64,000 bases of DNA. Source: CAUPWF01 sp964367685 (GTDB taxonomy: Bacteria > Bacillota > Clostridia > Lachnospirales > Lachnospiraceae). Position numbers and translations under genes: made by a program. This document shows, in pieces, positions 1 to 8,869 of this stretch. Location of the stretch: the NCBI GenBank assembly GCA_964367685.1, contig CAYIYM010000006.1:1-64000 (forward strand), read 5' to 3'. The notes beneath the pieces were generated by a model. It was not told the DNA's origin. It saw only the letters and a program-made list of their open reading frames with translations, and made no database searches. Numbering within the stretch: the first letter of the stretch is position 1; each line of letters starts with the position of its first letter.

Positions 1-5
1 AAAAT

Positions 6-48
6 AAGTCAGCAGATATCTTGTTTCTTGATATCTACTGACTTTTCT
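6..48 (-). terminator. Rho-independent terminator of ligA
   Basis: An inverted repeat with 15-bp arms (6-20 and 30-44, one mismatch) is flanked by A-rich sequence on the left and T-rich sequence on the right, so it could stop transcription from either side. On the minus strand it lies just past the ligA stop codon. Confidence 0.75.
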
Positions 49-52
49 TTTT

Positions 53-1990
53 TTACATCTTCATAAATTCTAGTTCAGATATAATTGGAATATTTAACTC
101 TCTAGCCTTCTTGTTTTTTGAAGAAGTGGATGTGACATCATTATTAATCAGATAATCCGTTTTCGACGTTACGCTTCCGGTTACCTTCCCCCCCTTTTTT
201 TCAATTAACTCTTTTATTTCATTTCTATTTTTGTGATACTCAACACTGCCAGTAATTACAAAGTTCTTCCCTTCAAAGATTTGCTCACTTAACACTTCCT
301 CGACTTGTATTTGTAACTCTTTTAAAAATAGATTAAATTCTTCTAAATGCTTTTCATTTGCAAAATAATTTGTATATGCTTCAGCAATTACAAGACCAAC
401 TCCATCAATTTGACTTAGTTCCTCTTTCGTGGCTCCAAGAATTCTTTCTACATTATTATCAAATGCTTTACAGATGATTTTTGCTGTTGCTAAGCCAACA
501 TTTGCAATCCCAAGACTGTAAAGTACTTTTGGCAACGTTGTACTTCTTGCTGTTTCAATACTTTTTTGAAGATTGATATAGGATTTTTCTCCAAATCCTT
601 CCAACTCTTTGATCGCTGATTCATATTGATCCAAATGAAAAATATCCACATAAGATTTTATATATCCATTCTCCACGAATTTTTCTAGAGTTGCTTCTGA
701 AAGACCCTCGATATTCATTGCATTTCGACTAACCATAAGTGCTAATGACTTCACCTTTTTTGCTGGACATTCAAGGTTATTACACATTAGAACCTTTGCA
801 CTAGCTTCCTGTTTCACTTCTGTTTTCATATGACAAATTGGACATTGCTCAGGAATATCCAACGAACCACTCCTAGTAAGATTTTCTGCAATTTGAGGAA
901 TAATCATATTTGCCTTGTACACTGTAATTTTATCACCAATTCCTAGTTCTAGTTCTTCCACAATGCTTATATTATGGACACTAGCACGGCTTACAGTCGT
1001 ACCCTCTAATTCCACCGATTCAAAAATAGCCACAGGATTAATGAGACCTGTCCTTGATGCACTCCATTCCATTTCAAGTAATGTGGTTTCTCGTAGTTCG
1101 TCCTCCCATTTAAATGCATAAGCATCTTTAGGGAACTTAGATGTAGTTCCTAGTGAGTTGCCGTATGCAATATCATCATAAACAAGCACTAATCCATCTG
1201 ATGGATATGGATGGTTTGTCACTTTATGAGCGAAATCCGAAACTATTTCTTCCAAATTTCCACTTGTTCCCCTCACATAATCAACAACTTCAAACCCTTG
1301 TTCTTTTAACCACAACAATTGATTTTCTCTAGAATTCTTAAATTCAATGCCATTTGCTTGAACTAGACTAAACGCGAAGAATCTTACATTTCTATTAGCT
1401 GTTACCTCGCTATTTAGTTGTCTAACAGATCCACTACATAGATTTCGTGGATTCTTATACTTGGCATTAACATCCTCAATTTGATTGTTTATTTCATCAA
1501 AGTCTCTATATCCAATTACGGCCTCACCTCTTAAGATCAGTGTTCCTTTATGAGGGATTTGTAATGGAATGTTCTTAAATTGTTTTGCATTATTTGTGAT
1601 AACTTCTCCAACTTCTCCATTTCCACGAGTGACTGCTTTTTCTAAAACACCATTTTCATAGGAAAGTACAACGGTTAATCCATCTAGTTTCCAAGAAATT
1701 ATAGCTTCCTGATCACCTACAAATTCCTGCAACTCTGATAATTCTTTTGTTTTATCAAGTGATAACATTGGACTTTCATGTTGCTCTTTTGGCAATTCGC
1801 TTAAAACCTCATATCCAACCTTCGTTGTAGGGCTATTAGAGCGGATTACACCAGTTTCCCTCTCTAGATTTTCTAATTCCATATACAATTTGTCGTATTC
1901 TAAATTAGACATTATTTCATTTGCATCTTGATAATATGCCTTATTCGCTTCATTTAATCGTAAAATCAACTCATCCATTCTCATTTGCAT
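53..1990 (-). CDS. ligA: NAD-dependent DNA ligase LigA
   Basis: LigA seals nicks in duplex DNA using NAD+, in replication and repair. The protein has 645 residues, slightly short for the family (about 660-670). Visible parts are the N-terminal NAD-binding region, the adenylation motif KLDG with the nucleophile Lys101, an OB-fold region, a four-cysteine zinc finger around residues 383-413 (CPIC ... CNNLEC), helix-hairpin-helix repeats, and a C-terminal BRCT domain from about 570. Three in-frame ATGs lie close together (1990, 1984, 1978). The GGGAAG ribosome site is better spaced for 1984, so the true start may be two codons downstream. The gene lies 10 bp downstream of the pseudouridine synthase gene and is probably cotranscribed with it. 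Confidence 0.97.
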   Translation of the reverse strand: MQMRMDELILRLNEANKAYYQDANEIMSNLEYDKLYMELENLERETGVIRSNSPTTKVGYEVLSELPKEQHESPMLSLDKTKELSELQEFVGDQEAIISWKLDGLTVVLSYENGVLEKAVTRGNGEVGEVITNNAKQFKNIPLQIPHKGTLILRGEAVIGYRDFDEINNQIEDVNAKYKNPRNLCSGSVRQLNSEVTANRNVRFFAFSLVQANGIEFKNSRENQLLWLKEQGFEVVDYVRGTSGNLEEIVSDFAHKVTNHPYPSDGLVLVYDDIAYGNSLGTTSKFPKDAYAFKWEDELRETTLLEMEWSASRTGLINPVAIFESVELEGTTVSRASVHNISIVEELELGIGDKITVYKANMIIPQIAENLTRSGSLDIPEQCPICHMKTEVKQEASAKVLMCNNLECPAKKVKSLALMVSRNAMNIEGLSEATLEKFVENGYIKSYVDIFHLDQYESAIKELEGFGEKSYINLQKSIETARSTTLPKVLYSLGIANVGLATAKIICKAFDNNVERILGATKEELSQIDGVGLVIAEAYTNYFANEKHLEEFNLFLKELQIQVEEVLSEQIFEGKNFVITGSVEYHKNRNEIKELIEKKGGKVTGSVTSKTDYLINNDVTSTSSKNKKARELNIPIISELEFMKM

Positions 1991-2000
1991 TACTTCCCAT

Positions 2001-2735
2001 CTATTCTATTGTTCTCAACATTTTTTTTAGAACTTCCACTTCTTCCCTTGTAGCCTCTCGATAACATCCTACTTTGAGATCACCTAGTTCCAAGTTCATA
2101 ATGCGCTCTCTCTTTAACTTCGTTACTTTATATCCTAAAGCTTCGCTCATTCGTCGGATTTGACGATTCAAGCCTTGTGTCAAAATAATTGAAAATGTAT
2201 ACTTTCCAATTTTCGTCACTTTACATGGCCTTGTCACCTCATCCATGATTACCTTGCCTTTTTCAACTTTTCTAATACGTACTCCTTGAGACATCTCCTG
2301 CACAAATTTATCTGTTATTTCTTTATGCACTGTTACCTTATATTCTTTCTCATGATGATTTTTCGCACGCATCATCTCTTGCATCAAGTCACCATCATTT
2401 GACATAATTAAGAGGCCTTCTGAATCCTTATCCAATCTACCTGCATAAGTTACACGAGTCGGATATTTAAGAAATTTAATTATATTATCTTTTTCCTTTT
2501 CTTCCTCTGTACATACAATTCCCACTGGTTTATTCACAAGCAATACTACTTTTTTAATGGTTTCACTTCCACCAATCACTTTTTTCCCAATTTGTACTCT
2601 GTCACCTAGTTCTACTACTGTGCCAAGAGAAGCAATTTTCCCATTTACCATTACCTTGCCTTCTGCAATTAATCGATCTCCCACTCTCCGAGAACAAAAC
2701 CCAGCTTCAGCCAAATATTTATTCAATCTTGCCAT
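2001..2735 (-). CDS. rluF: 23S rRNA pseudouridine synthase, RluB/E/F family
   Basis: The enzyme isomerises uridine to pseudouridine in rRNA. The 244-residue protein has an N-terminal S4 RNA-binding domain (about 1-60). The synthase domain carries the GRLDKDSEGL motif, with catalytic Asp102, and an NRQIRRM segment near residue 190 that is typical of the RluB/RluE/RluF branch. The exact target uridine cannot be read from the sequence, so the symbol is a best match. It is the first gene of a likely two-gene unit with ligA. A second synthase of the RsuA branch is encoded at 51559-52335. Confidence 0.9.
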   Translation of the reverse strand: MARLNKYLAEAGFCSRRVGDRLIAEGKVMVNGKIASLGTVVELGDRVQIGKKVIGGSETIKKVVLLVNKPVGIVCTEEEKEKDNIIKFLKYPTRVTYAGRLDKDSEGLLIMSNDGDLMQEMMRAKNHHEKEYKVTVHKEITDKFVQEMSQGVRIRKVEKGKVIMDEVTRPCKVTKIGKYTFSIILTQGLNRQIRRMSEALGYKVTKLKRERIMNLELGDLKVGCYREATREEVEVLKKMLRTIE

Positions 2736-2842
2736 TTCGAACCTCTTTATTTCTACTATTTTTCTCTACTCATTCTGTAAATTCCATTGCATCTTATTAT
2801 AATGATATGCATTGAGATAATATACTACATTTGCAAATTATA

Positions 2843-2851
2843 TGATATAAT
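2843..2851 (+). promoter_or_regulatory. Extended -10 promoter for the 2908 gene
   Basis: TGATATAAT is a perfect extended -10 element (TGn plus TATAAT at 2846-2851), about 55 bp upstream of the start codon. No good -35 box stands 17 bp upstream, as is common for extended -10 promoters. Confidence 0.5.
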
Positions 2852-2907
2852 GGACAAGATGTCTAGATATTTACAGACACAATAGATGCAAATCGGGAGG
2901 TTATTAT

Positions 2908-3411
2908 ATGATTGCACTTAATTTACTCGAGGTTAAGGAATGTATGGAAAAACTATTGCTAAGGGATGACTTCAACTCCTTTTCATTTATAGAAGGTACT
3001 ATCGCAACGTTCGCAACGTTCTCCTTAGACGGCTATTTAAAAAGAGATTTTTATAATTCCGACGAACAAGAAGCATTAACCTCTGTTGGAAAAACCCATG
3101 CTGATTGGGCGGACATGAAAGAATATTGCTTTCATATTATCAAAGGTAAGCAAGCACCTTTAAGTTTCAAATTTGTTTTAAGTTTATCCAAAGAAAACAC
3201 AGCTAAATTACTTACTCGTGATCTACCACACATTTCTGTAGAACAAGTGCAAGGCTTATATTTCAACTTTCAATTTGAAAAAGGTACTCTTGAATGCATC
3301 ACAGGCACTTCAATGAAGACTTTTTCTATGGATAAATCACTAGACCATATATGGGATGAAACTGCAATGAAATTCCTAAAACAGAAAGAAATTCTATTTG
3401 AAAAATTATAA
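2908..3411 (+). CDS. Small uncharacterised protein, probably DUF5721 family
   Basis: I do not recognise a function. The 167-residue soluble protein starts MIALNLLEVKECM behind a strong GGGAGG ribosome site. It has no signal peptide, membrane segment or cysteine cluster. Its size and N-terminal pattern (MIAL...V..FM.KLL, then a conserved central 'F...DG' segment) recall the DUF5721 proteins of Lachnospiraceae; that assignment is from memory and moderately certain. It is a monocistronic unit between the divergent rluF and the CIRCE-controlled htpG. A role linked to its neighbours is not supported. Confidence 0.7.
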   Translation: MIALNLLEVKECMEKLLLRDDFNSFSFIEGTIATFATFSLDGYLKRDFYNSDEQEALTSVGKTHADWADMKEYCFHIIKGKQAPLSFKFVLSLSKENTAKLLTRDLPHISVEQVQGLYFNFQFEKGTLECITGTSMKTFSMDKSLDHIWDETAMKFLKQKEILFEKL

Positions 3412-3445
3412 TCCGAAATATAATTATAAAGAATTACTTAAATTA

Positions 3446-3472
3446 CTAGCACTCTTGCTCAAAGAGTGCTAG
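3446..3472 (+). promoter_or_regulatory. CIRCE operator (HrcA binding site) of htpG
   Basis: CTAGCACTC, nine bases, GAGTGCTAG: a perfect 9-bp inverted repeat with the N9 spacing of the CIRCE element (consensus TTAGCACTC-N9-GAGTGCTAA). It lies 98 bp before the htpG start. It predicts heat-shock control by the HrcA repressor, which is not encoded in this window. Confidence 0.92.
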
Positions 3473-3478
3473 TTTCTA

Positions 3479-3507
3479 TTGACATTTAAATACTAGCATA
3501 TTAGAAT
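3479..3507 (+). promoter_or_regulatory. htpG promoter
   Basis: TTGACA (3479-3484), a 17-bp spacer and TAGAAT (3502-3507) make a strong vegetative promoter. It begins 6 bp downstream of the CIRCE operator, so the operator sits upstream of the -35 box. Confidence 0.7.
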
Positions 3508-3570
3508 GTGTATTAGTGGCATTAAATTTATTATATGTCGCAAATTTTACTAAAAGGAGTGTTATAACAT

Positions 3571-5610
3571 ATGGCAACAAAAAAAGGTAATTTATCAATT
3601 AATAGTGAAAATATTTTTCCAATCATAAAAAAATGGATGTATTCAGATCACGATATCTTCTTTCGTGAGTTAATATCAAATGGTTGTGATGCAATCACAA
3701 AATTAAAAAAATTAGAAATGATGGGGGAATACGAATTTCCTACATCTTATAAAGCCAATATCAAAGTTCTTGTAAATCCTGAAGAGAAGACATTAAAGTT
3801 CATTGATACTGGATTAGGAATGACAGCAGATGAGGTAGAAGAATATATTACACAAATCGCTTTTTCCGGAGCAACTGATTTCCTCGACAAATATAAAGAT
3901 AAGACAAACGAAGATCAAATCATTGGCCATTTTGGACTTGGATTCTATTCATCTTTCATGGTTGCTGAGCATGTACAAATTGAAACACTTTCTTACAAAG
4001 AAGGTTCAACACCAGTGCACTGGGAATGTGACGGCGGAACAGAATATGAAATTGCAGAAGGAAGTAAAACAACTCCTGGAACAGAAATTACACTCTTCCT
4101 AAACGAGGAAAGCCTAGAATTCGCAAACGAATATCGTGCAAAGGAAATCATTGAAAAGTATTGTTCATTTATGCCAGTTGAGATTTTCTTGTCAAAAGAA
4201 GATGCTGAACAAGAATTCGAGACAGTTCTTAAAGATGAAGTGACAGAAGACGATGTAATTGTAGAACATATTCACGAAGAAGCAAAAACTGAAGAAAAAG
4301 AAAATGAATCAGGTGAAAAAGAAGTTGTTGAAGTTTCTCCAGCTGTGGACAAGGTAAAAATCAATAAACGCCCTGTTTCTTTAAGTGACACTACTCCACT
4401 TTGGACAAAACATCCAAATGAATGCACCAAAGAAGACTATATCGAATTCTATCGTAAAGTATTTGTAGATTTCAAAGAACCTTTATTCTGGATTCACTTA
4501 AATATGGATTATCCATTTAACCTTAAAGGTATTCTTTACTTCCCGAAAATCAATACAGAGTATGAGTCTATGGAAGGAAAAATCAAACTATATAATAACC
4601 AAGTATTTATTGCTGATAATATCAAAGAAGTAATCCCAGAATATTTATTGTTATTAAAAGGTGTCATTGATTGTCCTGATTTGCCACTTAACGTATCAAG
4701 AAGTGCACTTCAAAATGATGGATTTGTAACAAAAATTTCTGAGTATATCTCTAAGAAAGTTGCTGATAAATTATCAGGTATGTGTAAAACAGATCGTGAT
4801 TCTTATGCAACATATTGGGACGATATTAGTCCATTCATTAAATTTGGATGTTTAAAAGACAACAAGTTTTGCGATAAAATGAGTGACTATGTATTATTCA
4901 AAAACCTTGATCACAATTTCTTAACGCTGAAAGAATACAGCGAGAAGATGAATATCAAGCTAGAATCTGAAGCTACAGAAGGAACTGAGCAGACAGAAGT
5001 AGAAAAGGCGACAATCTTCTATGTTACAGACGAACAACAACAAAGCCAGTACATCAATATGTTTAAGGAAGAAGAATTAGATGCTGTCATCCTAGGTCAT
5101 AACATCGATACACCTTTCATCACTCAATTAGAGCAACGTAATGCAACTATTAAATTTGAAAGAATTGATGCTGATTTAACAAATACTTTCAAAGAAAATT
5201 TATCTGAAGATGAAACAAAGACATTAGAAGAAACTACTACCGCCCTTACAGAAGTGTTTAAAAAGGCTTTAGGAAAAGACAAACTTACAGTAAAGGTAGA
5301 ACGTTTAAAAGCTGCTAATATTGCATCTATGATTACTTCATCAGAGCAGTCTCGTCGTATGCAGGACATGATGAAGCAGTATGCCATGATGGGTATGGAT
5401 CCAAGCATGTTTGGCACCGAAGAGACATTGGTATTAAACGAAAATCACAAACTCGTTCAATATGTAATCAATAATCAAGACGGTACTAACACGGATTTAT
5501 TCTGCCAACAACTATATGATTTAGCATTAATCGGCAACAAACCACTTGATGCAGATGCAATGACAAAATTCATTGCAAGAAGTAATGATATTATGATGTT
5601 ATTAGTCTAA
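3571..5610 (+). CDS. htpG: Chaperone HtpG (Hsp90)
   Basis: This is a cytosolic ATP-dependent Hsp90 chaperone of 679 residues, longer than the usual 620-640 bacterial HtpG. The N-terminal GHKL ATPase shows RELISNGCDA (Glu33, Asn37), DTGLGMT (79-85) and GHFGLGFYS (119-127). A highly charged Glu/Lys-rich linker of about 40 residues (around 223-263) accounts for much of the extra length and resembles the charged linker of eukaryotic Hsp90. The middle and C-terminal dimerisation domains follow. The start is set by AAGGAG nine bases upstream. Expression is predicted to be heat-inducible through the upstream CIRCE element. Confidence 0.97.
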   Translation: MATKKGNLSINSENIFPIIKKWMYSDHDIFFRELISNGCDAITKLKKLEMMGEYEFPTSYKANIKVLVNPEEKTLKFIDTGLGMTADEVEEYITQIAFSGATDFLDKYKDKTNEDQIIGHFGLGFYSSFMVAEHVQIETLSYKEGSTPVHWECDGGTEYEIAEGSKTTPGTEITLFLNEESLEFANEYRAKEIIEKYCSFMPVEIFLSKEDAEQEFETVLKDEVTEDDVIVEHIHEEAKTEEKENESGEKEVVEVSPAVDKVKINKRPVSLSDTTPLWTKHPNECTKEDYIEFYRKVFVDFKEPLFWIHLNMDYPFNLKGILYFPKINTEYESMEGKIKLYNNQVFIADNIKEVIPEYLLLLKGVIDCPDLPLNVSRSALQNDGFVTKISEYISKKVADKLSGMCKTDRDSYATYWDDISPFIKFGCLKDNKFCDKMSDYVLFKNLDHNFLTLKEYSEKMNIKLESEATEGTEQTEVEKATIFYVTDEQQQSQYINMFKEEELDAVILGHNIDTPFITQLEQRNATIKFERIDADLTNTFKENLSEDETKTLEETTTALTEVFKKALGKDKLTVKVERLKAANIASMITSSEQSRRMQDMMKQYAMMGMDPSMFGTEETLVLNENHKLVQYVINNQDGTNTDLFCQQLYDLALIGNKPLDADAMTKFIARSNDIMMLLV

Positions 5611-5617
5611 CATCTAC

Positions 5618-5672
5618 AAAAGGAGTGTGGGAAATAGATGATTCATTTTCTATTTCCTACACTCCTTTATAT
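5618..5672. terminator. Bidirectional terminator between htpG and the convergent dehydrogenase gene
   Basis: A long inverted repeat (5618-5636 with 5650-5668, about 19-bp arms) has A on its left flank and T on its right. It can end transcripts from htpG and from the convergent gene at 5681. Confidence 0.85.
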
Positions 5673-5680
5673 ATATCAAT

Positions 5681-6571
5681 CTACATCCTTTGTAGATTGA
5701 TTTCTATATTGTCAATTACTTTTTTACTCAATCTCAAAAACGCTTGCTTCGTAATTCCCGACGATCTTCCAAGGCACCTTACATTAGAGTGTTTTTCTAG
5801 TGCTCCATTCCCTAATGTGCTAGGTGTATCACAAATGTAAAAATTATCCTTATTGATCCACTCTTCAAATGGTTCTAATTCAAAAGATGGACTCAAGCCT
5901 GTATTAATCAAAACCTTCTTAGTTCCCATTATGCCAAATTCCGTTTCTTTCAAAAGAATCACATTCTTATTTAAACATGAGCAGATTACATCACAAGTAT
6001 GCAATAACTCATGCAATTCCATATATTCTATGCCCTCCGACTCCATTTCGCTCTTCCTTGTTCGACTAAAATACTTTACATCACAGCCAAAAAATTGTAC
6101 CCCTTTGGCAATCATTTTACCTGTCGCACCTAATCCAATAATTCCCACTTTTAATCCAGTTAATTCTTCCGGTGTATCTCTCCACAAACGCCCTCTCGTC
6201 CCTTGAAACAATTGTATCAGCTCACTAATAACAAATTCAACAACACCTTCATCCCCGTAATCGCGAACTCCTGTTACAACTATCCCATGCTCCTCAGCGG
6301 CTTGAATATCTACATTTGCACTTTCTCTTGAATATAAACTACAGCACATTCCAATATATTTTATATTTGGACACTGTTCAATCACTTCTCTGCCAATAGG
6401 TGTAGTATAACTTACTAACACTGCATCTGCGTCACCAATTCGCTCAATTACTTGCTGCTCATTAGCTGGTAAATCTCTATAAATTACGGTCTCCTTCCCA
6501 TATAATTGCAATGTTTCTAATGTTTCTTCTAATACATTTACTTTTTCGACTATAACGATTTTCTCAAACAT
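5681..6571 (-). CDS. D-isomer-specific 2-hydroxyacid dehydrogenase-like protein, catalytic residues apparently lost
   Basis: The 296-residue protein has the two-domain fold of NAD-dependent D-2-hydroxyacid dehydrogenases, with the Rossmann motif GLGATGK near residue 145. The family's active site does not fit. Where members have NTARG, this protein has NTGLS, so the substrate-binding Arg is gone. Where members have TPHIAG near the C-terminus, this one has LGRSSG, so the catalytic His is gone. It may bind NAD(H) and act as a sensor or have a changed reaction. It is monocistronic, convergent with htpG, and expressed from an AGGAGG ribosome site. Confidence 0.8.
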   Translation of the reverse strand: MFEKIVIVEKVNVLEETLETLQLYGKETVIYRDLPANEQQVIERIGDADAVLVSYTTPIGREVIEQCPNIKYIGMCCSLYSRESANVDIQAAEEHGIVVTGVRDYGDEGVVEFVISELIQLFQGTRGRLWRDTPEELTGLKVGIIGLGATGKMIAKGVQFFGCDVKYFSRTRKSEMESEGIEYMELHELLHTCDVICSCLNKNVILLKETEFGIMGTKKVLINTGLSPSFELEPFEEWINKDNFYICDTPSTLGNGALEKHSNVRCLGRSSGITKQAFLRLSKKVIDNIEINLQRM

Positions 6572-6782
6572 ACTACGCCTCCTTGTTTCTCTTCACTTCT
6601 CACTTTATCACTTCTTCTTTTTCCTTCGCTTCTTTCTATAAATAATATTACTTTTTAATTATTATAGCTCCCCCATCCTCGAAGCGCAATGTTTTTCAAA
6701 AACGTAAATATCTGATTCATCTACTTATACCTTTTTAATTAACTGACAAATTAATTGTTTTTCTCAATTTTTCAATTAATCA

Positions 6783-6811
6783 TTGTTATTTTCCTATTTC
6801 TGTATTATAAT
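6783..6811 (+). promoter_or_regulatory. hpf promoter
   Basis: TTGTTA (6783-6788), a 17-bp spacer and a perfect TATAAT (6806-6811) stand 59 bp before the hpf start codon. The rest of the 298-bp gap 6572-6869 is AT-rich and shows nothing else I can support. Confidence 0.65.
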
Positions 6812-6869
6812 ACATACATGATACATATGTTTCTAATATGTATAATAAGTAGCAAAGGAGCTGACTATT

Positions 6870-7400
6870 ATGAAATTTATTATTAGTGGAAAGAACATTA
6901 ACGTAACACAAGGACTGAAGGATGTGATTGAGCAAAAGCTAGGAAAATTGGAAAAGTATTTCACAGCTGAGACAGAAATTTTTGTAACATTAAGTGTAGA
7001 AAAAGAAAGACATAAAATAGAAGTTACCATACCTGTAAAAGGCGATATTATTCGTTCTGAACAAGTAAGTGATAATATGTACGTTTCAATCGATTTAGTT
7101 GAAGAAATCATCGAGCGTCAATTAAGAAAATATAAGACAAAGATTTTAAATCGGTATCATGCCGCAGGTGCATTTAAGCAATCTTTCTTTGATGAAAAAA
7201 TCGAAGATGAAGATGATGTTAAGATTGTAAAGACGAAAAACTTTGGAATCAAACCAATGTTCCCTGAAGATGCAGTTGTACAAATGGGGTTATTAGGACA
7301 CGACTTCTATGTATTCTGTAATGCAGATTCTGATGAAGTGAATGTAGTATACAAGAGAAAGAATGGTACTTATGGTTTAATCGAACCTCACTTCGAATAA
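6870..7400 (+). CDS. hpf: Ribosome hibernation promoting factor, long form
   Basis: Long-form HPF binds the 30S decoding region and pairs 70S ribosomes into inactive 100S dimers in stationary phase. The 176-residue length matches the long form. Residues 1-100 form the basic HPF/RaiA domain starting MKFIISGKNI. A short acidic linker (KIEDEDDVK) follows, then the C-terminal dimerisation domain (from about 120) with KNFGIKPM and a conserved HDFYVF segment. It is monocistronic, with its own promoter and a strong terminator. The start is supported by AAAGGAG eight bases upstream. Confidence 0.95.
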   Translation: MKFIISGKNINVTQGLKDVIEQKLGKLEKYFTAETEIFVTLSVEKERHKIEVTIPVKGDIIRSEQVSDNMYVSIDLVEEIIERQLRKYKTKILNRYHAAGAFKQSFFDEKIEDEDDVKIVKTKNFGIKPMFPEDAVVQMGLLGHDFYVFCNADSDEVNVVYKRKNGTYGLIEPHFE

Positions 7401-7436
7401 AGATTATATATCACTTCGGTGATACACTCTCCTAAA

Positions 7437-7471
7437 AAGGCGATTATTGAATTTCAATAATCGCCTTCCTT
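7437..7471. terminator. Bidirectional terminator between hpf and the MATE gene
   Basis: A perfect stem of about 14 bp (7437-7450 with 7454-7467), with a minimal loop and an A tract and T tract on either side, lies between two convergent genes. Confidence 0.88.
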
Positions 7472-7474
7472 TAA

Positions 7475-8824
7475 TTACTCTATTCGTTTTAATCTATGTC
7501 TGGTATATATAAACCATGTTGGCAAGACAATACCCTTCACCACGCTCGATAGTGTAATTGCCCACCATATTCCATTTAATCCAAGTGATGTTTGTACTAA
7601 TAGATATGCAGCCGGAATACGTAGCGCAGTAAAGACAATTCCATTGATTGAAGGTGGTAAGGTTTTCCCAAGCCCCTGGAAAGCTCCTGCCGTTGCTAGT
7701 TCTACACACATAAATAATTGAGATACCCCAATAATCTGCAAGTAATCAACTCCTAATGGGATTAAATCTTCTTCCTGAATAAAAATGGTAAATAATTGCT
7801 CTGGAAAAAGAATCAGCGCTAAACTAGTTCCTACTCCCCATATTCCCATAATTAGTAATGCCGTTCTATATCCTTTATCCACTCGTTTTTCTTGGTTCGC
7901 TCCATAATTTTGTGCGATCAGTGCATTTACAGCTGTAGAAAATCCTTCTGCTGTCATCCACGAAATAGATTCAATTTGCACACCTACTTTCTGAACCGCA
8001 ATGGCTGCTTCTCCAAACTCCGTAATCATTCTTGAAATAGTCATTGAGATACTTGTCAGGATCAAACTCTGCAATCCTGCTGGAAATCCAATCTTTACAA
8101 TTGTCTTAATTTCTTCCATATGAAAAGTTCGGAAACCTCGAATATTACAGAATAAAAGGGTATCTTTCTTCACTACAAATAAGAATACAACAAAAACGAT
8201 AATTTGAGCAAATACAGTTGCAATTCCAGCTCCTAACACACCTAATTCTGGTACAGGCCCGATTCCAAAAATCAAAATAGGGTCTAATACCACATTGATT
8301 GCAAGTCCAACTAGGGTTGCTTTTAATGTAATCGTGCTGTTTCCCATCGCAGTCCACATTCCTGTGAATACTTGATTTAAATAATTAAATATAATCAATC
8401 CGCATGTTGCAATCAGATACGCTTCTGCATTTTGAACGATTCCTTTATCTGTCATATTAAAGAAGGCAATCATCTGCCCATGAAATAATATTGTTATAAC
8501 TCCAAAAATACTCCCAAGTAATAACGCCGCTTGAATTGCGCATTTTGCGTAAATAGCCGCTTGTTTTGCATCTCCTGCCCCTAGTAATTGAGCTACTTTT
8601 ATTTGTCCACCAATTCTTGGAATCATAATAATCCCACTTGATAACCAAATAAACAATGCCGCTACACCCACTGCTGCTACCGCATCGCTCCCAACTCTTC
8701 CAATCCAAATCATATCAATCAGATTATACGCCATTTGTAAAAATGCCGTTCCCATGATTGGTAATGCTAATTTTGTTAAAGACAAGGCAATTGGCCCTGA
8801 CAATAAGTCCACATTTTTTTTCAT
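7475..8824 (-). CDS. MATE family multidrug/sodium antiporter
   Basis: This is an inner-membrane MATE exporter of 449 residues with 12 predicted transmembrane segments in two repeated MatE halves. The N-terminus is typical of the family (LTKLALPIMG ... YNLIDMIWIG.VG), with the duplicated pattern from about residue 235. MATE proteins expel cationic drugs or metabolites in exchange for Na+ or H+; the substrate cannot be inferred. The gene follows the YigZ-family gene by 45 bp on the same strand and probably shares its transcript. No adjacent regulator is present. Confidence 0.92.
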   Translation of the reverse strand: MKKNVDLLSGPIALSLTKLALPIMGTAFLQMAYNLIDMIWIGRVGSDAVAAVGVAALFIWLSSGIIMIPRIGGQIKVAQLLGAGDAKQAAIYAKCAIQAALLLGSIFGVITILFHGQMIAFFNMTDKGIVQNAEAYLIATCGLIIFNYLNQVFTGMWTAMGNSTITLKATLVGLAINVVLDPILIFGIGPVPELGVLGAGIATVFAQIIVFVVFLFVVKKDTLLFCNIRGFRTFHMEEIKTIVKIGFPAGLQSLILTSISMTISRMITEFGEAAIAVQKVGVQIESISWMTAEGFSTAVNALIAQNYGANQEKRVDKGYRTALLIMGIWGVGTSLALILFPEQLFTIFIQEEDLIPLGVDYLQIIGVSQLFMCVELATAGAFQGLGKTLPPSINGIVFTALRIPAAYLLVQTSLGLNGIWWAITLSSVVKGIVLPTWFIYTRHRLKRIE

Positions 8825-8869
8825 TACGAATATATCCTCTACTTTTCTTACATTATTCTTCTGATGATA

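Noticed and set aside
3446..3472. The inverted repeat before htpG as a terminator of the small upstream gene
   Set aside because: There is no T run after the stem, and the sequence matches the CIRCE operator in arms and spacer length.
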